Below are positions 18,907 to 29,534 of a DNA stretch of 64,000 nt, piece by piece. The DNA lies in contig JADKGI010000006.1 of NCBI GenBank assembly GCA_016722285.1, forward strand, positions 1-64,000, in the 5' to 3' direction. Position 1 is the first letter of the stretch; each line of letters opens with the position of its first letter. This DNA is from Saprospiraceae bacterium (GTDB lineage: Bacteria; Bacteroidota; Bacteroidia; Chitinophagales; Saprospiraceae). The notes beneath the pieces were generated by a model that was given only the letters and a program-made list of their open reading frames with translations, made no database searches and was not told the DNA's origin. The position numbers were made by a program, and so were the translations under genes.

Positions 18907-20407
18907 ATGAAATTATACTTCATATTATTTGGTTTAATTCCATTATTTGTAAATGCCCAGTTACGGTTAGCAAAAATATTTTCCGATGATATGATGTTGC
19001 AACGCAACCAGCCGATTCATATCTGGGGCAAAGCCATTCCGGGAAAAACGGTACAGGTATCATTTGCTCATGAGAAAAGAATCACTGTAGTTCAAAGCGA
19101 TTCAAACTGGATTGTTATTTTCAGTAAACAGAATGCCTGCATTAAACCACAGTCTTTCTCTGTGATTAGTGGTGATGAAAAAATTGAAATCAAAAACATT
19201 TTAATTGGTGATTTATGGCTTTGTATCGGGCAAAGTAATATGGAATGGCCGATGCAAAAGGAAATGCATTATAAGGAAGCATTGCCAAATAGCCGTCAAC
19301 CATTAATACGCTTATTTAATCCAATCTACGCCGGTAAAAATACATACAGTGTATCTTTTACAGATTCTATCATCCAAAGCCTTACCAAGGAAAACTTTTA
19401 TAAAGGTCAATGGCAAAGCTGCGATAGTAATTCATTTAAAACAATGAGTGCGGTCGCCTATTATTTTGGAAAAGAATTAGTTGCCAATATTAATATTCCC
19501 ATTGGGTTGATAAATATTTCCATCGGTGGTGCACCACTCGAATCTTTTATCAGCAAAGAGGCTATAAAGAACAGTAAGAAGTTTTCTGATAAATTAGATG
19601 GGGATTGGTTGACCAATTATGCACTGCCTGTTTGGATAAGAGAAAGAGGTTATCAAAATGTAGGAAATTTAACAAGTGTTCCAAATGACGAATATGGAAA
19701 CAATCATGCCTTTAAACCAGGCTTTGCATTCGAGGCAGGTATTGTCCCAATACTTAATTTGCCTATAAGTGGAATACTTTGCTATCAGGGCGAAAGCAAC
19801 GCACAGGAAATCGAAAGGGTAAATGAATATGCTGATTTATCTGCATTAATGATTGCTGATTACCGGAAAAAATGGAAACAACCGGATCTGCCGTTTTATT
19901 TTGTGCAACTCTCTTCCATTGATACACTGAAGTACAAAGGGCAATTATGGCCACAGTTTAGGGATGAACAAAGAAAAATGTTAAGTCTGATTCCAAATAG
20001 CGGAATGGCGATTTGTAGTGATATTGGTTTTAAAGATGATGTACATCCTACCAATAAAAAAGATGTGGGGGAAAGGTTGGCAAGATGGGCATTGAATAAA
20101 ACTTATCATAAAAATATTATTCCATCGGGTCCTTTGCCGCTTCGTGCTCGGTATGAAAATGGAAAAGTTGTAATCCATTTTCAATATTGTGGAAAGAAGT
20201 TACAAACTTCTGATGGAAAAACATTAACTGGATTTTTCAGTTGACGGGAATAATGAAACCAATGCTGCTATTCAGAACAGAACCATTCTTATTAAAGTAA
20301 AAGAAAAACCTGAATTTATTTATTATGGATGGAGACCTTTCAGTGATGCTAATCTTGTCAATTCTGAAAAGCTGCCTGCTACTACATTTAAAATTGAAGT
20401 CAAGTGA
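18907..20407 (+). CDS. nanS: Sialate O-acetylesterase (SGNH/DUF303 type), 1-nt insertion near the 3' end
   Basis: A signal peptide (MKLYFILFGLIPLFVNAQ) is followed by a beta-sandwich and the SGNH esterase core. The catalytic serine is in LCIGQSNMEWPM, a conserved glutamine-rich block in GILCYQGESNAQ, and the Asp/His pair in FKDDVHPTNKKD. It removes O-acetyl groups from sialic acids so that sialidase and lyase can act. The frame stops early at 20244. Dropping one T from the run at 20233-20237 restores TGFSVDGNNETN and extends the protein to 20407, ending TFKIEVK. The repaired end overlaps the GH29 start by 4 bp, which supports the repair and suggests translational coupling. Confidence 0.87.
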
Positions 20408-21914
20408 AAAAAATTCAATTTACATTAATTGCGGTCATTACATTTCTTGTTGTGTCAGCGCAGCAGAAAAATAATACGATGATTGAAGTAGGTGACAGTG
20501 AAGAAGATATTATTTTCAAAGCTGCAAATATTGTTCCTTCACCCAGACAACTAAGATGGCAACAACTCGAACTCATTGCATTTTTTCATTTCGGCATCAA
20601 TACTTTTAAAGATAAAGAATGGGGTACTGGAAAAGAAGATCCTACTATTTTTAATCCTTCCTCATTGGATGCCCGCCAGTGGGTACAGGTTGTTAAAGAC
20701 GCCAGCTTTAAACAGGTTATTTTAACAGCAAAGCATCACGATGGATTTTGTCTGTGGCCAACAAAAACTACCAGGAATTCAGTTGCTTCAAGTCCCTGGA
20801 AAAAGGGTAAGGGAGATGTAGTAAATGAAGTGGCTGAGGCATGCCGTGAATATGGGTTGGGTTTTGGTATCTACCTTTCTCCCTGGGATATGAATACCGC
20901 CGTTTATGGAACGGAAGCTTACAATGATTTTTTCGTGGCCCAATTGACAGAATTATTGTCTGATTACGGTCGCATTGATGAAGTGTGGTTTGACGGTGCT
21001 AATGGCGAAGGGTCGAATGGAAAAAAACAAGTGTATGATTTTAACCGCTGGTATAAACTTATCCGCCAGTTGCAACCGCAGCAGTTATAGCCGTGATGGG
21101 ACCTGATGTACGCTGGGTTGGTACAGAAACCGGATATGGCAGGGAAGAGGAATGGAGTGTTGTATCTGTTGATAATCTTGATCCTTCAACAATCGAAAGT
21201 AATTCTCAACAAACCGTGAGTTTCAAACCCACAGGCGATATGATGGGTGATGATTTAGGAAGCCGGGAAAAAATTGTGAAAGCAAAAGGACTGGCTTGGT
21301 ATCCCGCAGAAACAGATGTTTCAATCAGGCCTGGATGGTTTTATCATGAAACGGAAAATGCGAAAATAAAGTCACCCGAAAAATTGATAGATATTTATTT
21401 TAATTCAGTTGGTAAAAACAGCGTTTTACTGTTGAATATTCCACCCGATAAAAGCGGATTAATCCATAGTAATGATATCACTACTTTAGCCAAATGGAAA
21501 GAACTGCTTAATGAAATCTTCAAGATAAATCTTGCTAAGTTTGCAACTATTTCATGTTTAAATGGAATTAATACAAAAGCATTAACCGATGAAAATTTAG
21601 CTACTTTTTTTACTACAAAAAATAAGGATGAAGGCTCAGTTATTGAAATTGACTTCAAAAGCCCACAACTGGTAAACGTGATTTCGTTGCAAGAAAATAT
21701 CAGTATGGGACAACGCATTGAAAAATTTGAAGTGGAAGCCCTGCTGAATATGAAATGGAAGAAAATTGCAGCAGGTACCACAGTAGGATATAAACGGCTG
21801 ATTCAATGTGAAACCGTCCATACAAAAAAAATAAGACTAAAGATCATCTCCTCAAGATTAAACCCGCTTTTATCAGAAATAGGACTTTATTATACAAAAA
21901 AACAGTTTAAATGA
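20404..21914 (+). CDS. Alpha-L-fucosidase, GH29, with a 1-nt deletion
   Basis: The GTG start overlaps the esterase stop by 4 bp and gives a signal peptide ending near VSAQQK. GH29 blocks are FFHFGINTF, LTAKHHDGFCLWPTK and GIYLSPWD; the nucleophile aspartate is residue 197 in EVWFDGANGEG. The frame breaks at about 21080. Adding one base to the CAGCAG at 21079-21084 restores QPQAVIAVMGPDVRWVG, and the rest reads on to 21914 with a C-terminal F5/8-like beta-sandwich. The expected product removes alpha-fucose (likely alpha-1,3/4 as in Lewis antigens). The 3' end overlaps the next ATG by 4 bp. Confidence 0.87.
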
Positions 21915-24202
21915 AAAAATTATTTCTTGTTTTAGTTTTAGCATCAAATCTCCTTATTGCCCAACGGAATGTAAGTATTATCCCGCAACCTGTTTCGCTG
22001 CAAATAAACCAGGGTGCATTTGTAATTGATAACAGTACCGCTGTAAAATTCAATACAGCCGATAAAGAATTGAAATTGGCTGTCAACTTTTTTTCGGCAG
22101 CTATTAGGAATATTTCCGGCAAAACACTATTGCTGAATGACGTAGCCAAAAATAATATAGTATTTAAAATTGCTAAAACAAATGGTATTGGTGATGAAGG
22201 TTATACACTGAATGTATCCCCATCTTCCATAACAATTGTTGCGAATACAAAGGCAGGAGTTATCTATGGTATCCAATCTCTGTTACAAACCTTACCTGCT
22301 ATCCGCACCAATGAGGTGTTACAAGTGCCTTGCATGAGTATTACCGATTTTCCTCGTTTTAAATACAGGGGTATGCACCTGGATGTAAGCCGTCATTTCT
22401 TCAGTCCCGAATTTGTGAAGGAATATATCAACCTGCTGGCTTCTTATAAAATGAATACTTTCCATTGGCATTTGGTAGATGACCAGGGCTGGAGAATTGA
22501 AATAAAAAAATATCCATTGCTGACATCTGTTGGTGCATGGCGGGTTGACCAGACTGATAAAGTATGGGCCAGCAGGCCGCAGGCAAAAACAGGAGAAGCA
22601 GCTACTTACGGCGGTTACTATACACAAGAACAGATAAAAGACATAATTAAGTATGCTGCAGAAAGAAACGTCACCATCATTCCGGAAATTGAAATGCCGG
22701 GTCATGTGGCATCAGCAATAGCTTCATATCCTGCTTTAAGTTGTACACAACAACAGCAGCTTCCATTAACAGGCGGAAATTATTCAGGTATGTCTTCAAA
22801 TTATTGTGCAGGTAATGATTCTGTATTTACTTTTTTAGAAAATGTGTTAACTGAAGTTATCGCCTTGTTCCCGTCTAAATACATTCATATTGGGGGAGAT
22901 GAAGTGGAAAAGGGCCCATGGAAAGTCTGCCCGAAATGCCAGACAAGGATAAAATCAAGTCACCTGGAAAATGAAGATGGATTGCAGAGTTATTTTATTA
23001 AGCGCATCGAAAAATTTATTAATAGCAAAAATAGAAAGATCATTGGCTGGGATGAAATTTTAGAAGGTGGTCTGGCTCCCGAAGCAACCGTAATGAGCTG
23101 GCGTGGCGAAGCCGGGGGCATTGAAGCGGCAAAGGCACATCATGATGTGATTATGACGCCAGGGTCACCTGTATATTTCGACCATTACCAGGCCGGACCT
23201 GAAGGCGAACCATTGGCTATTGGTGGTATGAATACCTTGAAAAAAGTTTATGACTACGAACCCATCCCCAAAGAATTAAATGCAGCCGAAGCCAAATATG
23301 TGTTGGGTGCCCAGGCAAATTTGTGGGCAGAGTATATTACTACCGCCGAGCAAGTAGAATATATGGTATTACCTCGTATGCTGGCATTGGCCGAAGTTGT
23401 ATGGAGCCCAAAAGAGAATAAAAACTGGGAGAATTTTAATGAGCGTTTGAAAAACCATTTCAAAGCATTCGGACAAAGGGGCTTGCACTATTCTCTCGGC
23501 AATTTTACGGTTAGCATAAAACCATCTTCTCAAAATGGAAGGTTGTTTGTTGACTTATCAACAGAAATATTGAACGCAGCTATCTATTATACCACTGATG
23601 GAACAGAGCCAACATTAAGCAGTAATATATACGCAATCCCAATTGAAATAAACGCTTCTCTTTTACTGATAGCATCAACGATTTTAAATGGCCAAATCAT
23701 GGGTGTGAAGGCTGCTAGACAAAATTTTGTAATGCACAAAGCCATTGGCAAAAATGTAACCTATACCAATCCCTTAAGCAGATATTATCAAGCGGATGGC
23801 CCTAATTCACTCACTGATGGGGTTAGAGGAACAGCTGCCGTGGGTAAATACTGGCACGGCTTCAATGGTGACGATTTAATTGCTATCATAGATATGGGTG
23901 AAGAAAAAAATATTCAAAACATAGCAATTGGTTGTCTGCAAAACTATAACGACTGGATCTTTTTACCGCAGTCTGTAAAATTTGAAACATCCAATGATGG
24001 AAATGTTTTTACCGAAATAAAAACTGTAAACAATCCGATAGACATCAATACGAAAAGTGTGATGTTTGATTTTAAAACTGACTTTCCGATACTGTCTGTC
24101 CGGTATATCAGAGTAACGGCAAAGAATAATTTGTGCCCGCCGGATCATAACGGTGCAGGTAAACCGGCATGGATATTTGCCGATGAGATAGTTGTGGAGT
24201 GA
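21911..24202 (+). CDS. Beta-N-acetylhexosaminidase, GH20
   Basis: The 763-residue protein has a signal peptide ending near LLIAQ and an N-terminal GH20b domain (IIPQPVSLQINQ). The TIM barrel opens with YRGMHLDVSRHFF, and the catalytic pair Asp330-Glu331 lies in HIGGDEVEKGPW. Tryptophan blocks for GlcNAc binding (MSWRGE and QANLWAEY) are present. A chitobiase-like segment and a discoidin-type beta-sandwich (about residues 620-763) follow and probably bind glycan. It trims terminal GlcNAc or GalNAc exposed after sialidase and galactosidase action. Start codon ATGA overlaps the fucosidase stop. Confidence 0.92.
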   Translation: MKKLFLVLVLASNLLIAQRNVSIIPQPVSLQINQGAFVIDNSTAVKFNTADKELKLAVNFFSAAIRNISGKTLLLNDVAKNNIVFKIAKTNGIGDEGYTLNVSPSSITIVANTKAGVIYGIQSLLQTLPAIRTNEVLQVPCMSITDFPRFKYRGMHLDVSRHFFSPEFVKEYINLLASYKMNTFHWHLVDDQGWRIEIKKYPLLTSVGAWRVDQTDKVWASRPQAKTGEAATYGGYYTQEQIKDIIKYAAERNVTIIPEIEMPGHVASAIASYPALSCTQQQQLPLTGGNYSGMSSNYCAGNDSVFTFLENVLTEVIALFPSKYIHIGGDEVEKGPWKVCPKCQTRIKSSHLENEDGLQSYFIKRIEKFINSKNRKIIGWDEILEGGLAPEATVMSWRGEAGGIEAAKAHHDVIMTPGSPVYFDHYQAGPEGEPLAIGGMNTLKKVYDYEPIPKELNAAEAKYVLGAQANLWAEYITTAEQVEYMVLPRMLALAEVVWSPKENKNWENFNERLKNHFKAFGQRGLHYSLGNFTVSIKPSSQNGRLFVDLSTEILNAAIYYTTDGTEPTLSSNIYAIPIEINASLLLIASTILNGQIMGVKAARQNFVMHKAIGKNVTYTNPLSRYYQADGPNSLTDGVRGTAAVGKYWHGFNGDDLIAIIDMGEEKNIQNIAIGCLQNYNDWIFLPQSVKFETSNDGNVFTEIKTVNNPIDINTKSVMFDFKTDFPILSVRYIRVTAKNNLCPPDHNGAGKPAWIFADEIVVE

Positions 24203-24304
24203 TTGGTAAAGACACTGAATTTTTAAAATTATTAATGAATGATGATACGGGCAATACATTATAAGCGCTTGAAACTAGGTGTGAAATTTTTAAGATTTGG
24301 GAAA

Positions 24305-27300
24305 ATGCAGAAAGCAGACTTTAAAATATTATATGCGGCTATAATTGTATTATTTTTTACCAATGATGCTTTTACCCAACTTCCAGCCGAACTTCAAATA
24401 CCTGAACTGGTATCTGAAAACCGCATGCCCATGCGTAACTCCGCCTTCGCTTATGAAAATATGGAACTGGCAAAGCAGAGTGACAGGGAAAAGTCTTCCA
24501 GGTTTTTTTCTTTGAATGGAAGTTGGAACTTTAATTGGGTCAAAGACCCCAATCATCGACCGATAAATTTTTATACTGAAAATTTTGACGACAGCCAATG
24601 GGACAATTTTCGCATCCCTGCCAGTTGGGAGGTGAATGGTTATGGCCTGCCCATTTATGTAAATCAGCCATACGATTTTGCAGGACACAATCTTCGCTAT
24701 GGGAAAATGAACCCGCCATTTGATATTCCTGAAAATAATAACCCGGTTGGTTCTTACCGAAAAAAAATCGTCTTGCCTGCAGCTTTCAAAGGTAAAAAAG
24801 TTTATGTTCATGTGGGCAATGCAAAGAGTTGTTTGTTTGTATGGGTTAACGGAAGAAAGTTGGCTATAGTGAAGATAGCAAGTTAGCTGCAGAATTTGAC
24901 ATCACAGATTTTGTACATGAAGAGGAGAATTTAATCGCTTTTCAGGTGTTTCGCTGGAGCGATGCCAGTTACCTGGAATGTCAGGATATGTTTCGTTTTT
25001 CGGGAATTGAAAGAGATGTGTTTCTATTCAGCACCAATTGCCTGAATATCCGCGATACAAAAATTACCAGCTCATTGGACGATAGTTACAGCAATGGTTT
25101 ACTGGACATCAATACAGAAATTAGTAACATCAAGTGGGAGAAAGGGTTGCTGAGTAAAAAGGACAGTATAACAGTAGAAGTACAATTGCAGGATGCTGCC
25201 GGTCATATTGTTTACCAGGATAAAACCAATGATTTTAAAACCGTTTTGGGGAATTATAAGACCAATGTGTTCTTCAAAACATCCATTCCTAATGTGAAAA
25301 TATGGTCGGCTGAAACACCTTATTTATACAGCCTTTATCTGACTTTAAAAAATGTCAATGGTGAAGTTTTGGAAGTAGTGCCCCTGAAAGTAGGATTTAA
25401 AAAATTAGAAATAAAGGGAACGGACTTTTTAGTGAATGGCAAACGGGTTTTCTTAAAAGGGGTGAACCGTCACGAAGTGCACCCAAGAAATGGACATACC
25501 ATTAGCAAAGATGATATGCGAAAGGATATGGAAATGATGAAGAAGCTGAACATAAATGCAGTTCGAAATTCACACTACACGCCAGACCCTTACTGGATGG
25601 AGCTTTGCGACGAATATGGATTATATGTGGTGGATGAAGCCAATATTGAGAGTCATGGCATTGGTTATGATTTAACTGTAACTTTGGGTAATAAACCTCA
25701 GTGGAAAGAAGCTCACATGCAACGCATACAACGCATGTATGAGAGAGATAAAAACCATGCATCTGTTGTTACCTGGTCATTGGGAAATGAAGCGGGCGAT
25801 GGTGCCAATTTCTATGCAGCTTACGATTGGTTACGGCAGCAAACAGATTTGCCCATTCAATATGAAAGAGATATTGATTATGACAAGCCCAATAATACGC
25901 ATTTTTCCCAAATATTTTGCCCACAATACATGAGTCCGGCATTTATGCATTCTTATTCAAAATCTGATGCCCGTCTTCCCCAAATTCAAAGTGAATACGC
26001 ACATATCATGGGCAACAGCCTAGGCAATTTTCAGGATTATTGGGATGTGATAGAAAATAATCCCAAGCTACAGGGCGGCTTTATTTGGGAATGGATTGAT
26101 CAGGGAATAGACACCTTAAAAAACGGCAAACGCATCAGAGCGTATGGCGGGGATTTTCCACTGGAAGGTCCGGTGGATGGGAACATTAGTGACAATAATT
26201 TTTGTGTGAAAGGTGTGGTTACGGGCTACCGGGAACTTACACCCATGGCGATGGAAGTAAAAAAAGTTTATCAGCATATTAAAACAACATGGAATGGTTC
26301 CAATAGCATCACGCTAAAGAATGGATACTTTTTTAAAAATTTAGATAATGTTTTGACGAATTGGGTATTGCTGGAGAACGGACTTACAAAAGAAACCGGT
26401 TGCATCAATAATATTTCTCTTGCACCACAACAGGAAAATACTTTTACAGTTGGCATGAAAACAAAGATGGATGCCAAAAAGGAATATCAACTGAATATCT
26501 ATTATACCTTAAAAAAGGAAGAACCCTTTTTACCAAAAGGATATGAAATTGCCAGTGAACAGTTTTCATTGCAAAACTTACCTGCAACCCATTTTATCCC
26601 AACTAAAAAAACCGCTTTGAAGGTAAAACAAACGGTAGAACAATGTTTTATCAAAGGAACAAATTTTACAGCAGTATTTGATTTGCAAAAAGGAACTTTA
26701 TTAGGCTATACTTACAAGGATGAAAAAATGATTGAGCAAGGCCCGATGCCGTCCTTCTGGCGGGCACCAACCGATAACGATATTGGTGCAGGATTCAATA
26801 AAAATTTAAGAATGTGGCGCAATGCTTATGAAAGTGGAAACGAATTGAAAGCTGTTGTTACAAAAATAAATGATAAGGAATATCAAGTCAGTTTTACTAA
26901 GCAATTGATTGATGGCGATGCAACACATCAGCAATTATTTACAGTGCATAGTGATGGCTGTATTAAAGTAGAAAATAATTTTAAATCCATAAAAGGTAAA
27001 CATACATTGTTGCTCAGGGCGGGAAATGATTTGGTGATAAACAAAAGTTTTAATAACATAAACTGGTATGGCCGTGGGCCTGGTGAAAATTATTGGGATC
27101 GTAAAACCAATACATTCATTGGCCAATACAAACGAACAGTGGATGAGCAATATTTTCCATATGCACGTCCGCAGGAAAGTGGCAATAAAACGGAAGTGCG
27201 TTGGGTAAGTTTCAGCAATGCAAACGGAAAAAAAATAACGTTTTCATTTGCGGAAAGCCTGTTAAGTTTTGCAGCCCTACCATACAGCCTGGACGATTTA

Positions 27301-27486
27301 GATCCGGAGATGAATAAAAAACAATACCATAGCGGAGAATTAACAAAGCGAAATGAAATTTACCTGCACATGGATTTGCAGCAAACAGGTCTGCAGGGTA
27401 TGGATAGTTGGGGCGCCTGGCCATTGGAAAAATACAGGATACCTTTTAAAGATTATAGTTACAGTTATTGGATAAAGTTTGAGTGA
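24305..27486 (+). CDS. Beta-galactosidase, GH2 LacZ-type, with a 1-nt deletion
   Basis: From ATG 24305 a signal peptide ends near AFTQ. The sugar-binding domain, immunoglobulin-like domain and barrel follow. The acid/base glutamate is in VTWSLGNEAGDGANF and the nucleophile in QSEYAHIMGNSLG; the domain-5 small chain ends at 27486. The frame breaks at 24886. Adding one A to the AAA at 24856-24858 restores VNGRKVGYSEDSKLAAEFD and joins the two halves into about 1060 residues, the normal LacZ length. It should remove beta-galactose from the glycan core. An ATG at 24239 would put an implausible leader before the signal peptide. Confidence 0.88.
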
Positions 27487-27497
27487 AAAATAAATAA

Positions 27498-29534
27498 ATG
27501 ATTATGTTGAAAAAAGGACATTACATTTTTACGATTTCATTTTTGTTAAGTGTGCAAGTCTTTGCTCAACGAGATACCATTTCTGTTAATAGTGGATGGC
27601 AATTTTCTGTTGATAAAAATGCAGAAGGGTTAACTGAAAAATGGTATGAACGCAATTTGCCTAATGCAAGGGGGGTGAAATTACCGCATACCTGGAATGT
27701 GGAGGAAACTAATCAAAACCACTATGGCTGGTGCTGGTACCAGAAAAAAATAAACATTCCTACTGATTGGAAGAGCAAAAATGTGGTATTGCAGTTTGGT
27801 GCCATCAATCATACGTCTTATATTTATATTAATGGAAAGAAGGTTGCTGAAAATATTGGCGATGGGTTCAATAAATTTTTCATTAACCTTAATGGCAAAG
27901 TCAATTATGGAAAAGAAAATACGATCACTGTTGCCTGCAACAACAACTATGGAAGGAATAAAGTGCCATTTGGCAGTTCCTTTGACTGGCCCAATGATGG
28001 AGGCATTATCCGCCAGGTTGCGTTGATAGTGAGTGATAGGCCGTCTGCTTCTTATTTGCATGCTACACCTATACTAAATGTAGCTGCAGGCTCAGGCACA
28101 TTAAATCTAAAGCTGGGATTTGATGAAGCAGTGAATAAAAATGTTGAGTTGGCCATTAATATATATGAAGAAAATCAAACTACACATAATAAAATTTTGC
28201 AGTCCACCATAAAACCAATCTGGATAAATGGCGAAGCGGTGGTGGATCTGAAGTTACCAAAGGTAAATCCCTGGCATTTTGATTTTCCCAATTTATACAA
28301 AGTAGAAGTAACCATTTTGAACGGGAAGAACGCAACCGATATAATTTCCACCAACATTGGTTTCAGGGAAATGAAATTTGAAGGCGGGCAAACCTTTTTG
28401 AATGGTGAAAGAGTAAAGCTGATGGGTGTCGAATGGACGGCAGGCAGCAATCCCGATTATGGTTTTGCAGAGACTGATTCCGTCATCATTGTCATGGGTA
28501 AACTGATGAAAGAAGTGAACTGCATTTTCAGTCGCCAGCATTTTCAGCAGAGTGATGTGTTTTACGATTTTTGCGACCGAAATGGCATATTGGTGCAGCA
28601 GGAAGTGCCGCTTTGGGGACCTGAGACGCCGGCCAATGATACCATTCGCAGTATTGCCATGCAACAAATGAAACAAATGATTTTTACAATGTACAATCAT
28701 CCTTGTATATTTTCATGGGGTGTAGGCAATGAGTTAAGAGCAAGAGATGGGGATATGAAACAAATGATAGCGGACTTATTGAAGCAAGCAAGGGAACTCG
28801 ACCCTTACCGGTATACCTCATACGTAAGCAACACGCTTACACAAGGATTTTATAACAATCCGAAATTTGTACCTGATGCTGCTGCCGGTGGTGACTATCT
28901 CATGATGAATGAATATGGAGCAAGTTGGTGGGATATACCTGTTGGTAAAATTGGGATGTATCTGGATAGTGTACATCTTTCTTACCCGGACAAACCATTT
29001 TTTATTTCTGAATTTGGTTTATGCGAACCCAATTTTAAAGGCGGGGATGAAAGAAGGATGGAAGATTTAATTTATCACATGGGTATCTACGAATCCAAAG
29101 ATTATATAGAAGGTGCCATTTATTTTGATTTGACAGATTATCGCACCCATTACCCCGGCACGAGCGAAGAAAATAAATACAGAAGAAGAATCCATGGCAT
29201 TTATGATATGTATGGCGATCCGAAACCTTCTATGAAAGTGCTGAGGGAACTGTCATCGCCGGTAGAAGTTCAGCAAGTAAGGAAGTGGAAAAAAGGGAAA
29301 CTAAATATTCTGATATTTGGTAGTATGGGTTTGCCGCAGCATGCGGTGAAAGGGTATAAATTATTTATTTCTGATAAAATGGATAATTATAAAACAACCA
29401 AGGCATATGATCTGCCCGATATAAAACCAGGTGAAAGAGTAAATTTTGAAATAGATGACCCGGAAGATGGAAGCAGGATTGTTACCATCATACGATCCAA
29501 TGGTTATGTAGTATCACAAAAATCTTTTAATTAA
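27498..29534 (+). CDS. Glycoside hydrolase family 2 (exported beta-galactosidase/glucuronidase-like)
   Basis: A 678-residue GH2 protein with a signal peptide (FLLSVQVFAQ). The order is sugar-binding domain (WNVEETNQNHYGWCWYQKK), immunoglobulin-like domain (residues about 180-290) and TIM barrel. The acid/base glutamate is in FSWGVGNELRARD and the nucleophile in PFFISEFGLCEPN. It is shorter than LacZ and lacks domain 5, so it is a different subfamily from the preceding GH2. The substrate could be beta-galactoside, glucuronide or mannoside. It lies 11 bp after the LacZ-type gene and abuts the next start, so the three are co-transcribed. Confidence 0.86.
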   Translation: MIMLKKGHYIFTISFLLSVQVFAQRDTISVNSGWQFSVDKNAEGLTEKWYERNLPNARGVKLPHTWNVEETNQNHYGWCWYQKKINIPTDWKSKNVVLQFGAINHTSYIYINGKKVAENIGDGFNKFFINLNGKVNYGKENTITVACNNNYGRNKVPFGSSFDWPNDGGIIRQVALIVSDRPSASYLHATPILNVAAGSGTLNLKLGFDEAVNKNVELAINIYEENQTTHNKILQSTIKPIWINGEAVVDLKLPKVNPWHFDFPNLYKVEVTILNGKNATDIISTNIGFREMKFEGGQTFLNGERVKLMGVEWTAGSNPDYGFAETDSVIIVMGKLMKEVNCIFSRQHFQQSDVFYDFCDRNGILVQQEVPLWGPETPANDTIRSIAMQQMKQMIFTMYNHPCIFSWGVGNELRARDGDMKQMIADLLKQARELDPYRYTSYVSNTLTQGFYNNPKFVPDAAAGGDYLMMNEYGASWWDIPVGKIGMYLDSVHLSYPDKPFFISEFGLCEPNFKGGDERRMEDLIYHMGIYESKDYIEGAIYFDLTDYRTHYPGTSEENKYRRRIHGIYDMYGDPKPSMKVLRELSSPVEVQQVRKWKKGKLNILIFGSMGLPQHAVKGYKLFISDKMDNYKTTKAYDLPDIKPGERVNFEIDDPEDGSRIVTIIRSNGYVVSQKSFN